Positions 8,914 through 17,615 of a stretch of 39,705 nucleotides of DNA are shown piece by piece. Each line of letters opens with the position of its first letter. Within the stretch, counting starts at the first letter, position 1. The stretch is from Prevotella sp. Lineage in GTDB: Bacteria > Bacteroidota > Bacteroidia > Bacteroidales > Bacteroidaceae. The stretch is from positions 1 through 39,705 of the forward strand of contig JALFNY010000061.1 in assembly GCA_022774105.1 (NCBI GenBank), in the 5' to 3' direction. The position numbers and the translations under genes were made by a program. The notes beneath the pieces were generated by a model that saw only the letters and a list, made by a program, of their open reading frames with translations, was not told where the DNA came from and did no database searches.

Positions 8914-11064
8914 TTAATCTATCACCACCTTCTTTCCGCTGATGATATATACCCCCTTGCTGAGAGCGTCAATCTGCGCCTCAGAAGCGTTGCTTATCAG
9001 CAACTGTCCGCTTACGGAATATACGTTCTTCGTTGCCTTTGCGCCTGCCGTGGCCTGCACTCCCTTTGCTGAGGTGGCATCGGTCATGGCCACTTCCATC
9101 ATAAAACAAGGCTGTATGCCGGTGTTTGTGAAGGTGAACTGCGAGAGATTGGGCAGTGAGAAGGTTATGACGTCAGGATTTGCGGCATCCTTTGCTGACT
9201 GCATCAGCGTTGCGGTAGCGTCATCGTAGGTCACTCCTGCCACCTCACGCCAGTAACATGGTTTTGAGTTAGAGTCGCCATTGACGTATGAGATGAATGT
9301 GACAGCCGTTGCCACCTTACCCTCTGGGCAGCAGAAGGTGTTTGTTGCGCCGTTTGATGTCTTTATAGACTTGCCGTGGGTGGTGCTGCCGTTGTACGTT
9401 ATCGCCGTGGCGGGGTCAAGTGTTCTATCGGGCTTGCTGGTGATGGTAAGCGTTGCTCCATCGTCCCATCGCTGCGTATTAGCCTTTGTAGCACCGTCAG
9501 GGTGAGCGTAAATCACCTTTGTCACCTCCGTTTCGCCGTTCTGATAGTCAGGGTAATACTCCTCAAACGCTCCGTCAACAGTTGTTATGCCACCGGCGTT
9601 CTGTGCCTTTACAAGGTCTTCAACGAGTGAGTTGCAGTACACTTCGAGGTTTGTGTAATAGTGGTGTGAATCCAGATTATACTTGTTTCTGTCAGCGGCA
9701 TCGTTGGGGTCAAGGCCATATTTCTTCTCCCATTCGTCCGGCATACCGTCTCCGTCGGTGTCAAGCGGTGCCTCGGTGCTTTGCAGTTCCGGCCAACCGC
9801 CAGCCTCATCCTGTGAGTTTATGAATCCCGTAGTGGTGCGGGGAGCGCAGTGTGAGGCCACACCGTTGCGTGCATCACTGGCGATGTAGGCATCATGAGC
9901 ATCACGTTTGTATGACGCACCAGCATAATCCAGCACCTTTTCGTATGCGTCAGCGGCCGTATGCGTGGTTATGTAGCCGTAAGTTATTGGCTCTTCTATC
10001 CTTATCGTGTCCTTAGTAGCCTGCGTATAGGTGCCATCGTTGCCGCTGGCGTCAATCTGGTTGTATATGCCGTAGGTCCAGTTATCGTTGGTAACAGTGG
10101 CGTGTCTGGGGTTCACGTTACCCGTAACATAGTATTTTCCCCACACGTGCCACATCACATCCCATCCGTTGGGGTTGTCGGTGCCATGGTGAGTGTATTC
10201 CGTTGTGCGTATTCCCGGTGCTGCAATGCGCTGCTGTATGGTGGCGCTGCGTGTGAGAGTGCCTGGTCCCGGCTTGTAATAGTTATTTACTATGTTGACA
10301 TTCATGCCTTCAGCGCCGTAGCATCCGTTGCCACCCCAGTTGTAGATGACGTTGTTACGCATATCCATTCGCTCGTCAGTCTGTGTTGACTGACGTGGCC
10401 CTAAGCGAGGGGTACGGCTTGTGTGGTGCGCCATGAGGTTGTGATGATATGACGCTCCGGAGCCTCCCCAGTTGCCACCGTAGCCATGTGCACCCTTGGC
10501 GTGCCCCGCGTTGACAAGGCTTTGGTCAACGATGTTCCACTGAACAGAGATGTTTCGTGAGCCATATACGGACAGACACTCGTCTATTGACCAACTGACA
10601 GAACAGTGGTCAATAATGATATTTGCCTGGTCCATGCCCCCCAGACCGTCTCCCTCGTGGTATGCCACCTGCCTGTTGCCCAGCCTGAAGCGCACAAAGC
10701 GTATTATAACGTTGCTGGAATTGATGGTAAAGGGATAGTCAGCGATGCAGATGCCGTCGCCAGGAGCGGTCTGTCCCAGTATGGACACGTCGCCATTCCT
10801 CAGCGATAACGCTGATTTCAGGTAGATAGTACCTGACACATCAAAGACGATGGTGCGCTTACCACCCTTCTCACAGGCCCAACGGAAGGTGCCGACAGAG
10901 CCGTCGTCAGCAAGGGAAGTAACGTGATAGACCGCTCCACCGCGTCCACCAGTGGTGTAACGGCCAAAGCCTTCCGCTCCAGGGAATGCGGGTGCATAGT
11001 CAAACTGAGCCGTTGCAAACAGCGAAACAGCCGTTGCCAACAGCGTGAAGAGTAACTTTTTCAT
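8914..11064 (-). CDS. Pectate lyase-like protein (PL1-type right-handed beta-helix) with C-terminal sorting-like domain
   Basis: 716 aa; FDYAPAFPGAEGFGRYTTGGRGGAVYHVTSLADDG...ILGQTAPGDGICIADYPFTI...IIIDHCSVSWSIDE is typical of Bacteroidota pectate lyases. Also has DTDGDGMPDEWEKKYGLDPND and a C-terminal VYSVSGQLL...KGVYIISGKKVVID tail. Confidence 0.88.
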   Translation of the reverse strand: MKKLLFTLLATAVSLFATAQFDYAPAFPGAEGFGRYTTGGRGGAVYHVTSLADDGSVGTFRWACEKGGKRTIVFDVSGTIYLKSALSLRNGDVSILGQTAPGDGICIADYPFTINSSNVIIRFVRFRLGNRQVAYHEGDGLGGMDQANIIIDHCSVSWSIDECLSVYGSRNISVQWNIVDQSLVNAGHAKGAHGYGGNWGGSGASYHHNLMAHHTSRTPRLGPRQSTQTDERMDMRNNVIYNWGGNGCYGAEGMNVNIVNNYYKPGPGTLTRSATIQQRIAAPGIRTTEYTHHGTDNPNGWDVMWHVWGKYYVTGNVNPRHATVTNDNWTYGIYNQIDASGNDGTYTQATKDTIRIEEPITYGYITTHTAADAYEKVLDYAGASYKRDAHDAYIASDARNGVASHCAPRTTTGFINSQDEAGGWPELQSTEAPLDTDGDGMPDEWEKKYGLDPNDAADRNKYNLDSHHYYTNLEVYCNSLVEDLVKAQNAGGITTVDGAFEEYYPDYQNGETEVTKVIYAHPDGATKANTQRWDDGATLTITSKPDRTLDPATAITYNGSTTHGKSIKTSNGATNTFCCPEGKVATAVTFISYVNGDSNSKPCYWREVAGVTYDDATATLMQSAKDAANPDVITFSLPNLSQFTFTNTGIQPCFMMEVAMTDATSAKGVQATAGAKATKNVYSVSGQLLISNASEAQIDALSKGVYIISGKKVVID

Positions 11065-11135
11065 TAATGTACTTATGGGTTTTAATTGTTAGTTAGTATG
11101 CCTTCGGAGTAAGCCCCGTGGTTGTAGTCATGCTG

Positions 11136-11143
11136 CAAAATTA
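11136..11143 (-). promoter_or_regulatory. -7 promoter element (TAATTTTG) for the pectate lyase gene
   Basis: Plus strand CAAAATTA upstream of ATG 11064. Confidence 0.5.
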
Positions 11144-11156
11144 TAAAAAAAATCAC

Positions 11157-11171
11157 AATCAGGCACTGATT
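11157..11171. promoter_or_regulatory. Single palindrome AATCAG-GCA-CTGATT, same core as the 22-bp array units
   Basis: Perfect 6-3-6 dyad located between the two divergent -7 elements, overlapping the expected -33 region of both. Confidence 0.6.
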
Positions 11172-11186
11172 ATGCCACTTTTTTTA

Positions 11187-11194
11187 TACCTTTG
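11187..11194 (+). promoter_or_regulatory. -7 promoter element (TACCTTTG) for the amidohydrolase gene
   Basis: TAnnTTTG match 46 bp upstream of the probable start 11240. Confidence 0.5.
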
Positions 11195-11239
11195 TATCAA
11201 TTTTCACACCACTTTGACATAATATTACACCTTTATCAC

Positions 11240-12508
11240 ATGAACACAAGGCTTTACAACGCCCGCATACTCACCATGAACGAGGGCGAAGAGATATTCA
11301 ACGGCGAGATACACACCAGTGGTTCACGCATCAGTTACATCGGTCCCGTCACCGAGGGCGGTGCCTTTGACCGTGAAATCGACTGCCAAGAAAACCTCCT
11401 TATGCCCGGTTTCAAGAACGCACATACACACAGTGGCATGAGTGTCCTGCGCTCCCTGGCCGACGACCTGCCACTTAACGAGTGGCTGACACAATCTATC
11501 TTCCCCGTGGAAGCAAAGATGACAGCGGAGGATATATACTACATGAGCCAGTTGTCAGCACTGGAATACCTCACCTCCGGCATCACCGCCTGCTTCGATA
11601 TGTACCTCACACCCGAATCAGTAGCACAGGCTATGGACGACATGGGCTTCCGTTGCTGTCAGGTAGGAGGCATGAATGATTTCAGCCAGAACATAGACTG
11701 GCTGGAAAGAATGTACCTTACAGGCAACAAGGCAGACTCCCTGCAGTCGTATATCTTCGGTTTTCACGCGGAATACACCACCTGTATGGAGAATATGAAG
11801 GCCATAGCAGCACTCGCACAGAAGTATAAAGCACCGGTATATACCCATGCCTGCGAGACAAAGGCAGAGGTAGAGGGCTGCAAAGAGCGTTACGGCATGA
11901 CGCCGGTAGTGCTGCTTGCCAGCGTGGGGCTGTTCGACTACGGCGGCGGAATATACCACGGCGTACATATGTCAGAGGCTGACTACGCCGTAATGCAGGA
12001 GAAAGGGCTGTACGTAGTGACCAATCCCGGCTCGAACACAAAACTCGCTTCCGGCATAGCCCCTATCACAGAGTACCTCAAACGGGGCATACCCGTGGCA
12101 ATAGGCACTGACGGTCCTGCCTCAAACAACTGCCTGGACTTCTTCCGTGAGATGTTCCTCGTGGCAGGACTTGCCAAACTTCACGATGACAACGCAGCGG
12201 CATTAGACGCCCGTGAGGTGCTGCGAATGGCAACAGTGAACGGTGCCAGGGCAATGGGACTGACTGATTGCGACGTCCTTGCAAAGGGAAAGAAGGCTGA
12301 CATCATAATGATTGACCTGCAACAGCCTAATATGCAGCCCATAAACAACATTGAAAAGAATATAGTATATAGCGGTTCAAAGCAGAATGTGAAGATGACC
12401 ATGATAAACGGACGCGTGCTTTACGAGGACGGGAGGTTCTGTTGCAGCGTCAATCCGTCAGACATCTACGCCAAGGTAGCGGCGATAAAGGACAGGATAT
12501 GTAACTAA
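11240..12508 (+). CDS. Amidohydrolase of the TRZ/ATZ family (MtaD/SsnA-like; methylthioadenosine/S-adenosylhomocysteine deaminase-like)
   Basis: MNTRLYNARILTMNEGEEIFNGEIHTSGSRISYIG...NLLMPGFKNAHTHSGMSVLRSLADDLPLNEWLTQSIFPVEAKMTAEDIY; ATG 11240 preferred over track start 11192 because the -7 element overlaps 11192. Confidence 0.85.
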   Translation: MNTRLYNARILTMNEGEEIFNGEIHTSGSRISYIGPVTEGGAFDREIDCQENLLMPGFKNAHTHSGMSVLRSLADDLPLNEWLTQSIFPVEAKMTAEDIYYMSQLSALEYLTSGITACFDMYLTPESVAQAMDDMGFRCCQVGGMNDFSQNIDWLERMYLTGNKADSLQSYIFGFHAEYTTCMENMKAIAALAQKYKAPVYTHACETKAEVEGCKERYGMTPVVLLASVGLFDYGGGIYHGVHMSEADYAVMQEKGLYVVTNPGSNTKLASGIAPITEYLKRGIPVAIGTDGPASNNCLDFFREMFLVAGLAKLHDDNAAALDAREVLRMATVNGARAMGLTDCDVLAKGKKADIIMIDLQQPNMQPINNIEKNIVYSGSKQNVKMTMINGRVLYEDGRFCCSVNPSDIYAKVAAIKDRICN

Positions 12509-12534
12509 ATTGTAACATTTATGTAACAACCGAG

Positions 12535-12587
12535 TAATCTGATACAAGTAATTTTGCAGCAGCGAAACAACTAAAAGTATCAGATTA
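12535..12587. repeat. 11-bp perfect inverted repeat flanking the promoter/leader of the phosphate transporter
   Basis: TAATCTGATAC (12535-12545) and GTATCAGATTA (12577-12587), the latter ending 1 bp before ATG 12589; -7-like TAATTTTG at 12549-12556. Confidence 0.6.
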
Positions 12588-12588
12588 T

Positions 12589-14895
12589 ATGAGTACATTC
12601 TTTCTTGGAATCGTTATTTTCCTTATCTTACTGGCCATTTTTGACCTTGTAGTCGGTGTCAGTAACGACGCTGTCAACTTCCTTAACTCCGCCATTGGAG
12701 CCAAGGTAGCCAAGTTCCGCACCATCGTCATCATTGCTGCGATAGGCGTTTTCGCCGGTGCTTCCATGAGTAACGGCATGATGGACGTAGCAAGGCACGG
12801 CATAATGACGCCGATGTATTTCTCCTTCTACGACGTGATGTGCGTGTTCCTTGCCGTTATGGTGACGGACGTCATACTGCTTGACGTGTTCAATACGCTC
12901 GGTATGCCCACATCAACCACCGTCAGTATGGTGTTTGAACTGTTGGGAGGAGCCTTCGCCATTGCGCTGCTGAAGATTATGGGTGGTGCCACTGGCGCTG
13001 ACGGTACGTTGCTTACACTGGGCGATCTGCTCAACACGGAGAAGGCGTTGAGCGTTATTCTCGGCATATTCCTCAGCGTGGGAATAGCCTTTGTGGTTGG
13101 TACGCTGGTGCAGTGGATAGCCCGTCTGGTGTTCACCTTCACCTATCGTATCAACGGAAAGACCACCGACGCATCAGGAAACATGGGTGGTCTCACCAGC
13201 AGTTCATTGAAAATAGGTATCTTTTCAGGCATTGCCGTGACCAGCATTATATGGTTTCTGCTGATAAACGGTCTTAAAAGCACCACGCTGATGACCCCGG
13301 AGGCAAAGGCCTTCATAGCAGACAACACATGGTATATAATAGGTGGCGGCATAGCAGGGTTCTCATTGATAATGACTTTGCTCAGCGCACTGCGCGTACC
13401 AGTACTTAAATTCGTGGTTCTTTTAGGCACATTCGCCCTCGCTATGGCCTTTGCGGGCAATGACCTCGTCAACTTTGTCGGTGTACCGCTGACGGGTCTG
13501 GAGGCGTATAACGACTATATGGCCAACGATGGGACCACACCATACAGTTTCATGATGACAAGTCTCATGGAGAGTGCCAAGACCCCGATGATCTATCTGG
13601 TGCTTGCCGGAGTGGTGATGGTGCTCTCTCTGGTGTTCTCCAAGAAGGCCCAGAACGTGGTTAAGACCAGTGTTGACCTCAGTAGGCGCGATGAAGGCGA
13701 CGAGATGTTCGGTTCTTCCGCCGTGGCACGTATGCTTGTGCGCAACACTGCTAAACTCGCCAGCAAGGTTTCAAGCATCATTCCCGCTCGCGTGAGCCGC
13801 TGGATAGACTCACGTTTCAACCCCGACGCCGCAACACTTGAAGATGGTGCCGCCTTTGACCACATACGTGCAGCCGTCAATCTCGTTGTTGCAGGACTGC
13901 TCGTAGCCCTCGGCACCTCGCTGAAACTGCCTCTCTCCACCACCTACGTCACCTTCATGGTGGCAATGGGTGCCTCTCTTGCCGACCGTGCATGGAGCCG
14001 TGAGAGCGCCGTGTTCCGCATAACAGGCGTGATGTCAGTGATAGGTGGCTGGTTCATCACCGCCGGAGCAGCCTTCATAATGTGCTACCTCATCACCAAC
14101 CTCATGTTCTTCGGCAAGTTCGTGGCAATGTTGCTGGCAGTGGTAGTGGCCGTGGTGCTGCTGATAAGAAGCAACATTGCATACTCAAAGAAGAAGACCC
14201 TGGAGCGTGAACACGACGTAGTGTTCCGCAAGATGCTTCGTGAACCCAACGAGAACAAGCGCTGGGACCTGCTGTGCAAGCACATACGCCTGAGCAACGA
14301 CGTACACCTGCAATTCGTGGCAGAGACCTACGAGGACGTGACAGACGCCTTCTTCCGTGAGGAATACCGCCGTCTGAAACGCGCTACATCAAGGATTGAG
14401 GAGGAGCGCAACGACCTGAAACGCCAGCGCAGACGTGAGATAATTGGTCTGAGGAAGGTAAACCCCATTCTGGCAATGGAGCGAAACACGTGGTATTTCC
14501 TTGGAAACAACTCCGTGGAGCAGATGATTTACTGTCTGAAACGTATCAACGAGCCATGCCGTGAGCACGTAGGCAACAACTTCCTGCCGATAGACAACGG
14601 TTACATCACCTCCTTTATGAACTACCGCAACGAGATACTCAAGATATACCGCCGCACGAGTGAGTACCTCACCAACGGCAATATGTCCATCGCTGTCACG
14701 CTGAGAGCAGACGCCATGAACCTGCAAGCATCGCTGTCAGTATATCGTCAGAAGGTGATTGACGACATACAGCGCAGCCAACTAAACATAGAGTCAATGA
14801 CATTGTTCCTGCTTATAGTGCAGGAGTCACAGGAATTGCTCAGTTCACTGCGACACATGATACGCGGAATGGCTAAGTTCCAAGACCTGCAATAA
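12589..14895 (+). CDS. PiT-family inorganic phosphate transporter with C-terminal PhoU/DUF47-like helical domain
   Basis: 768 aa; FDLVVGVSNDAVNFLNSAIGAKVAKFRTIVIIAAIGVFAGASMSNGMMDVARHGI plus GTSLKLPLSTTYVTFMVAMGASLADRAW, duplicated PiT signature regions; charged helical tail after about residue 520. Confidence 0.92.
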   Translation: MSTFFLGIVIFLILLAIFDLVVGVSNDAVNFLNSAIGAKVAKFRTIVIIAAIGVFAGASMSNGMMDVARHGIMTPMYFSFYDVMCVFLAVMVTDVILLDVFNTLGMPTSTTVSMVFELLGGAFAIALLKIMGGATGADGTLLTLGDLLNTEKALSVILGIFLSVGIAFVVGTLVQWIARLVFTFTYRINGKTTDASGNMGGLTSSSLKIGIFSGIAVTSIIWFLLINGLKSTTLMTPEAKAFIADNTWYIIGGGIAGFSLIMTLLSALRVPVLKFVVLLGTFALAMAFAGNDLVNFVGVPLTGLEAYNDYMANDGTTPYSFMMTSLMESAKTPMIYLVLAGVVMVLSLVFSKKAQNVVKTSVDLSRRDEGDEMFGSSAVARMLVRNTAKLASKVSSIIPARVSRWIDSRFNPDAATLEDGAAFDHIRAAVNLVVAGLLVALGTSLKLPLSTTYVTFMVAMGASLADRAWSRESAVFRITGVMSVIGGWFITAGAAFIMCYLITNLMFFGKFVAMLLAVVVAVVLLIRSNIAYSKKKTLEREHDVVFRKMLREPNENKRWDLLCKHIRLSNDVHLQFVAETYEDVTDAFFREEYRRLKRATSRIEEERNDLKRQRRREIIGLRKVNPILAMERNTWYFLGNNSVEQMIYCLKRINEPCREHVGNNFLPIDNGYITSFMNYRNEILKIYRRTSEYLTNGNMSIAVTLRADAMNLQASLSVYRQKVIDDIQRSQLNIESMTLFLLIVQESQELLSSLRHMIRGMAKFQDLQ

Positions 14896-14900
14896 CAACA

Positions 14901-14943
14901 AAAAACCTTTAACCGCACGGTATTTGTGTGGTTAAAGGTTTTT
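14901..14943 (+). terminator. Rho-independent-type terminator
   Basis: AAAAACCTTTAACCgcac...gtgtGGTTAAAGGTTTTT just after stop 14895. Confidence 0.85.
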
Positions 14944-15023
14944 GGTTTTAAGGTGGGAGATGGAAGATTAGAAGGTTGTTGGTTGCGGGTTAGGAGGTGT
15001 TGACTTGTAAGTTATAACGTTAT

Positions 15024-15111
15024 CAGCACCTAATCACAACGCTATCAGCACTTAATCACAACGCAATCGGCACCTAATCACATCGCTATCAGCACCTAAT
15101 CACCGTGTTAC
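15024..15111. repeat. 22-bp tandem palindromic repeat array A2 (4 units, opposite orientation to A1)
   Basis: Units at 15024, 15046, 15068 and 15090: cagcacctaatcacaacgctat / cagcacttaatcacaacgcaat / cggcacctaatcacatcgctat / cagcacctaatcaccgtgttac. Confidence 0.92.
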
Positions 15112-15231
15112 TGAGAAACGGTGGCGAGGGATTAGAGGCTCACCGGCAAAAGGAAATGATTGTCTTTCCATACCCAAAAACGGTTATTCTGTTTTAATTT
15201 AGTGGGTTTACGGCCTTGGAACGGAAAAAGA

Positions 15232-15263
15232 TTTGCACGTATGCAATATTTTTCCTAACTTTG
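15232..15263 (+). promoter_or_regulatory. Bacteroidota promoter (TTTG-N20-TAACTTTG) for the GH43 gene
   Basis: -33 TTTG at 15232-15235, exact 20-bp spacer, -7 TAACTTTG at 15256-15263. Confidence 0.75.
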
Positions 15264-15331
15264 CCACACTGTCCGCCGCATCTGCGGAGACGGCCACCAC
15301 AGAGGTAAACAAATAACCAACCTATATCGAA

Positions 15332-17443
15332 ATGAAAGTACAACTGTTTCTAACCGCACTGCTCCTCACCCTCTCCACAACACTGGCTAACGGTCAGGAG
15401 AAATGCGTGAAAGGCAAATCATGGAGTGCCGACAACGGCGACGGCACCTACACCAACCCCCTTTTCTATGATGAGTTCTCTGACCCCGACATCATTCGCG
15501 TTGGCAACGACTACTACCTTGCCGGCACCACCATGCACACCGTGCCGGGAGTGGTGGTGCTTCACTCCACAGACCTTGTGAACTGGGAGTTCCTCTCCTA
15601 CTGCTTTGACAGGTTCGACGATGCGTCCCCCGACTTCAACCTTGACAAGGGGAAAGAGGTTTACGGCCAAGGCATCTGGGCACCGTGCATCAGATACCAC
15701 AATGGCAGGTTCTACATCTTCTCAAATATCAACGGTCACGGTCTGCAAGCATACATTGCCGACAACGCTAAAGGGCCGTGGAAACACATCAAGATACCGG
15801 GAGACATCTACGACCTGTCAGTGCTTTTCGATGACGACGGCAAGGTTTATGCCATACATAAGTACGGCAACGTGACGTGCACAGAACTGAAACCTGACCT
15901 CAGCGGGCCCGTGGAGGGCTCCTCACGGGTAATAATAAAGGAGGGCAACGCCATGGGCGAGGGACACCACATATACAAGATAAACGGTATGTACTACATC
16001 CTCTCTGCCGATTATTCACCTATGGGCCGTATGCAGTGCGCCCGTTCAAAGAACATCTATGGCCCTTACGAGACCTGCGTGATAAGCGCACGCGAGTCAT
16101 TCGGCTACGCCTCTACATGGAATACGGGCAATGTCAGCCTTGGCAGCAAGGTGCCCGAGGACGGATTCAAGTACGTACAAAACCGTCCGGCAGGCAACAG
16201 GCTGGCAGCAGCAACAATACATCAGGGCGGCATAGTACAGGCAACAGACGGCTCCTGGTGGGGAGTCTCCATGCAAGACTTTAACGCTGTGGGGCGCACC
16301 ACGTGCCTCTCACCCGTGACATGGGTGGACGGCTGGCCCTACTTCGGACTGGAAAAGAACCTCGGTCGCACTCCACGGACATGGTTCAAGCCCAACAACA
16401 GCGTGGAAGTGCCACGTGCTCCTTACGTGAGAAGTGACGATTTCAGTGGGAAAACACTGAAACCGATATGGCAATGGAACCACAACCCCGTTGACAGCAG
16501 GTGGTCAATGACAGAGAAAAAAGGCGTGCTTAGACTGCACAGCATGGCTGCCAAGCAGTTCCTGTGGGCTAAAAACACCCTCACACAGCGAGCAATAGGC
16601 CCGGTATCAACGGTTACCGTCACCCTCGACGCTTCACGACTGAAAAGCGGAGACAACGCAGGACTGGGAATACTAAATATGCCTTACTCCACACTCGGTG
16701 TGGTAAAGAACGGCAAGGAACTGTCACTGCGGTGGTATGACCAGAGCAAAAACAGGGAGGAGGTATGCAGACTGGAGCAGAACAAGGTGTGGCTACGCGT
16801 GTGGGGCGACTACGACAAGTGTGAAATAAGGTACTCATACTCCCTTGACGGGATGTCATGGACAGAGGTAGGCGAGACGCTACACGCTTCCTATCAGTTG
16901 AAAACGTTTCAGGGTGCACGCCTGGCACTCTTCTCATTTAATACTGATAGCGAGAGAGGTGGCTACGCTGACTTTGACGACTTCACCGTGGAAGAGCCTT
17001 ATGCAGACCGCTCTGCAAACATACCTTACGGCAAGACCATCACAATCAGTAACCTTGCTGGCGGCAACCTGATGTATGCCATGCCACACGGAATGATGCA
17101 CGACACACACAAGGGCAGCAAACAGGCTGGCAGCAGGCAGGCACAGTTCACCGTGACAGGCAAGGGGGACGGCAGGGTGAACCTGCGATGCGCTGACGGA
17201 CGGTACGTCTATATAGCGGGCCAAGGGCTCTCGGGCGATGTGCGCCTTACCGATGACGCCTCACTGGCGGAGGACTTTGTATGGCAGGATATGCTCCGCG
17301 GACAGTTCATGCTGCTGTCAACAAAGACTCAACGCAACCTTTGCAAGCACCCGGCAGATGGCAGTCCCTACTCGGCAGACTGCCCCGGCTCTGACGCTGA
17401 CAGGCTGAACGGCTGCGTGTTCACATGGAGTGAGGTGAAATAA
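15332..17443 (+). CDS. GH43 family glycosidase with C-terminal beta-trefoil-like module, secreted
   Basis: 703 aa; signal peptide; GDGTYTNPLFYDEFSDPDIIRVGNDYYLAGTTMHTVPGVVVLHSTDLVNWEFLSYCFD is GH43 blade 1; tail ITISNLAGGNLMYAM...NLRCADGRYVYIAGQG...FMLLSTKTQRNLCKHPADG. Confidence 0.9.
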   Translation: MKVQLFLTALLLTLSTTLANGQEKCVKGKSWSADNGDGTYTNPLFYDEFSDPDIIRVGNDYYLAGTTMHTVPGVVVLHSTDLVNWEFLSYCFDRFDDASPDFNLDKGKEVYGQGIWAPCIRYHNGRFYIFSNINGHGLQAYIADNAKGPWKHIKIPGDIYDLSVLFDDDGKVYAIHKYGNVTCTELKPDLSGPVEGSSRVIIKEGNAMGEGHHIYKINGMYYILSADYSPMGRMQCARSKNIYGPYETCVISARESFGYASTWNTGNVSLGSKVPEDGFKYVQNRPAGNRLAAATIHQGGIVQATDGSWWGVSMQDFNAVGRTTCLSPVTWVDGWPYFGLEKNLGRTPRTWFKPNNSVEVPRAPYVRSDDFSGKTLKPIWQWNHNPVDSRWSMTEKKGVLRLHSMAAKQFLWAKNTLTQRAIGPVSTVTVTLDASRLKSGDNAGLGILNMPYSTLGVVKNGKELSLRWYDQSKNREEVCRLEQNKVWLRVWGDYDKCEIRYSYSLDGMSWTEVGETLHASYQLKTFQGARLALFSFNTDSERGGYADFDDFTVEEPYADRSANIPYGKTITISNLAGGNLMYAMPHGMMHDTHKGSKQAGSRQAQFTVTGKGDGRVNLRCADGRYVYIAGQGLSGDVRLTDDASLAEDFVWQDMLRGQFMLLSTKTQRNLCKHPADGSPYSADCPGSDADRLNGCVFTWSEVK

Positions 17444-17478
17444 TACCACCCGACACATCGCCGACCACAAGGCACAGC

Positions 17479-17521
17479 AAAGCCCGGAACACTGGTTCGC
17501 CACCTGCGTTCCGGGCTTTTA
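17479..17521 (+). terminator. Stem-loop terminator
   Basis: AAAGCCCGGAAC...GTTCCGGGCTTTT, 12-bp stem after stop 17443. Confidence 0.8.
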
Positions 17522-17552
17522 CTTATATACATCGCCTGCATTATGTTGTAAT

Positions 17553-17596
17553 CAGTACCTGATTATCTTGTAATCAGGGCCTCTTTACACTGCCGT
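17553..17596. repeat. 22-bp repeat array A3 (2 units)
   Basis: cagtacctgattatcttgtaat (17553-17574), cagggcctctttacactgccgt (17575-17596), preceded by a partial ttgtaat arm. Confidence 0.75.
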
Positions 17597-17615
17597 CAAC
17601 AGGAGGGCGTCTTTC

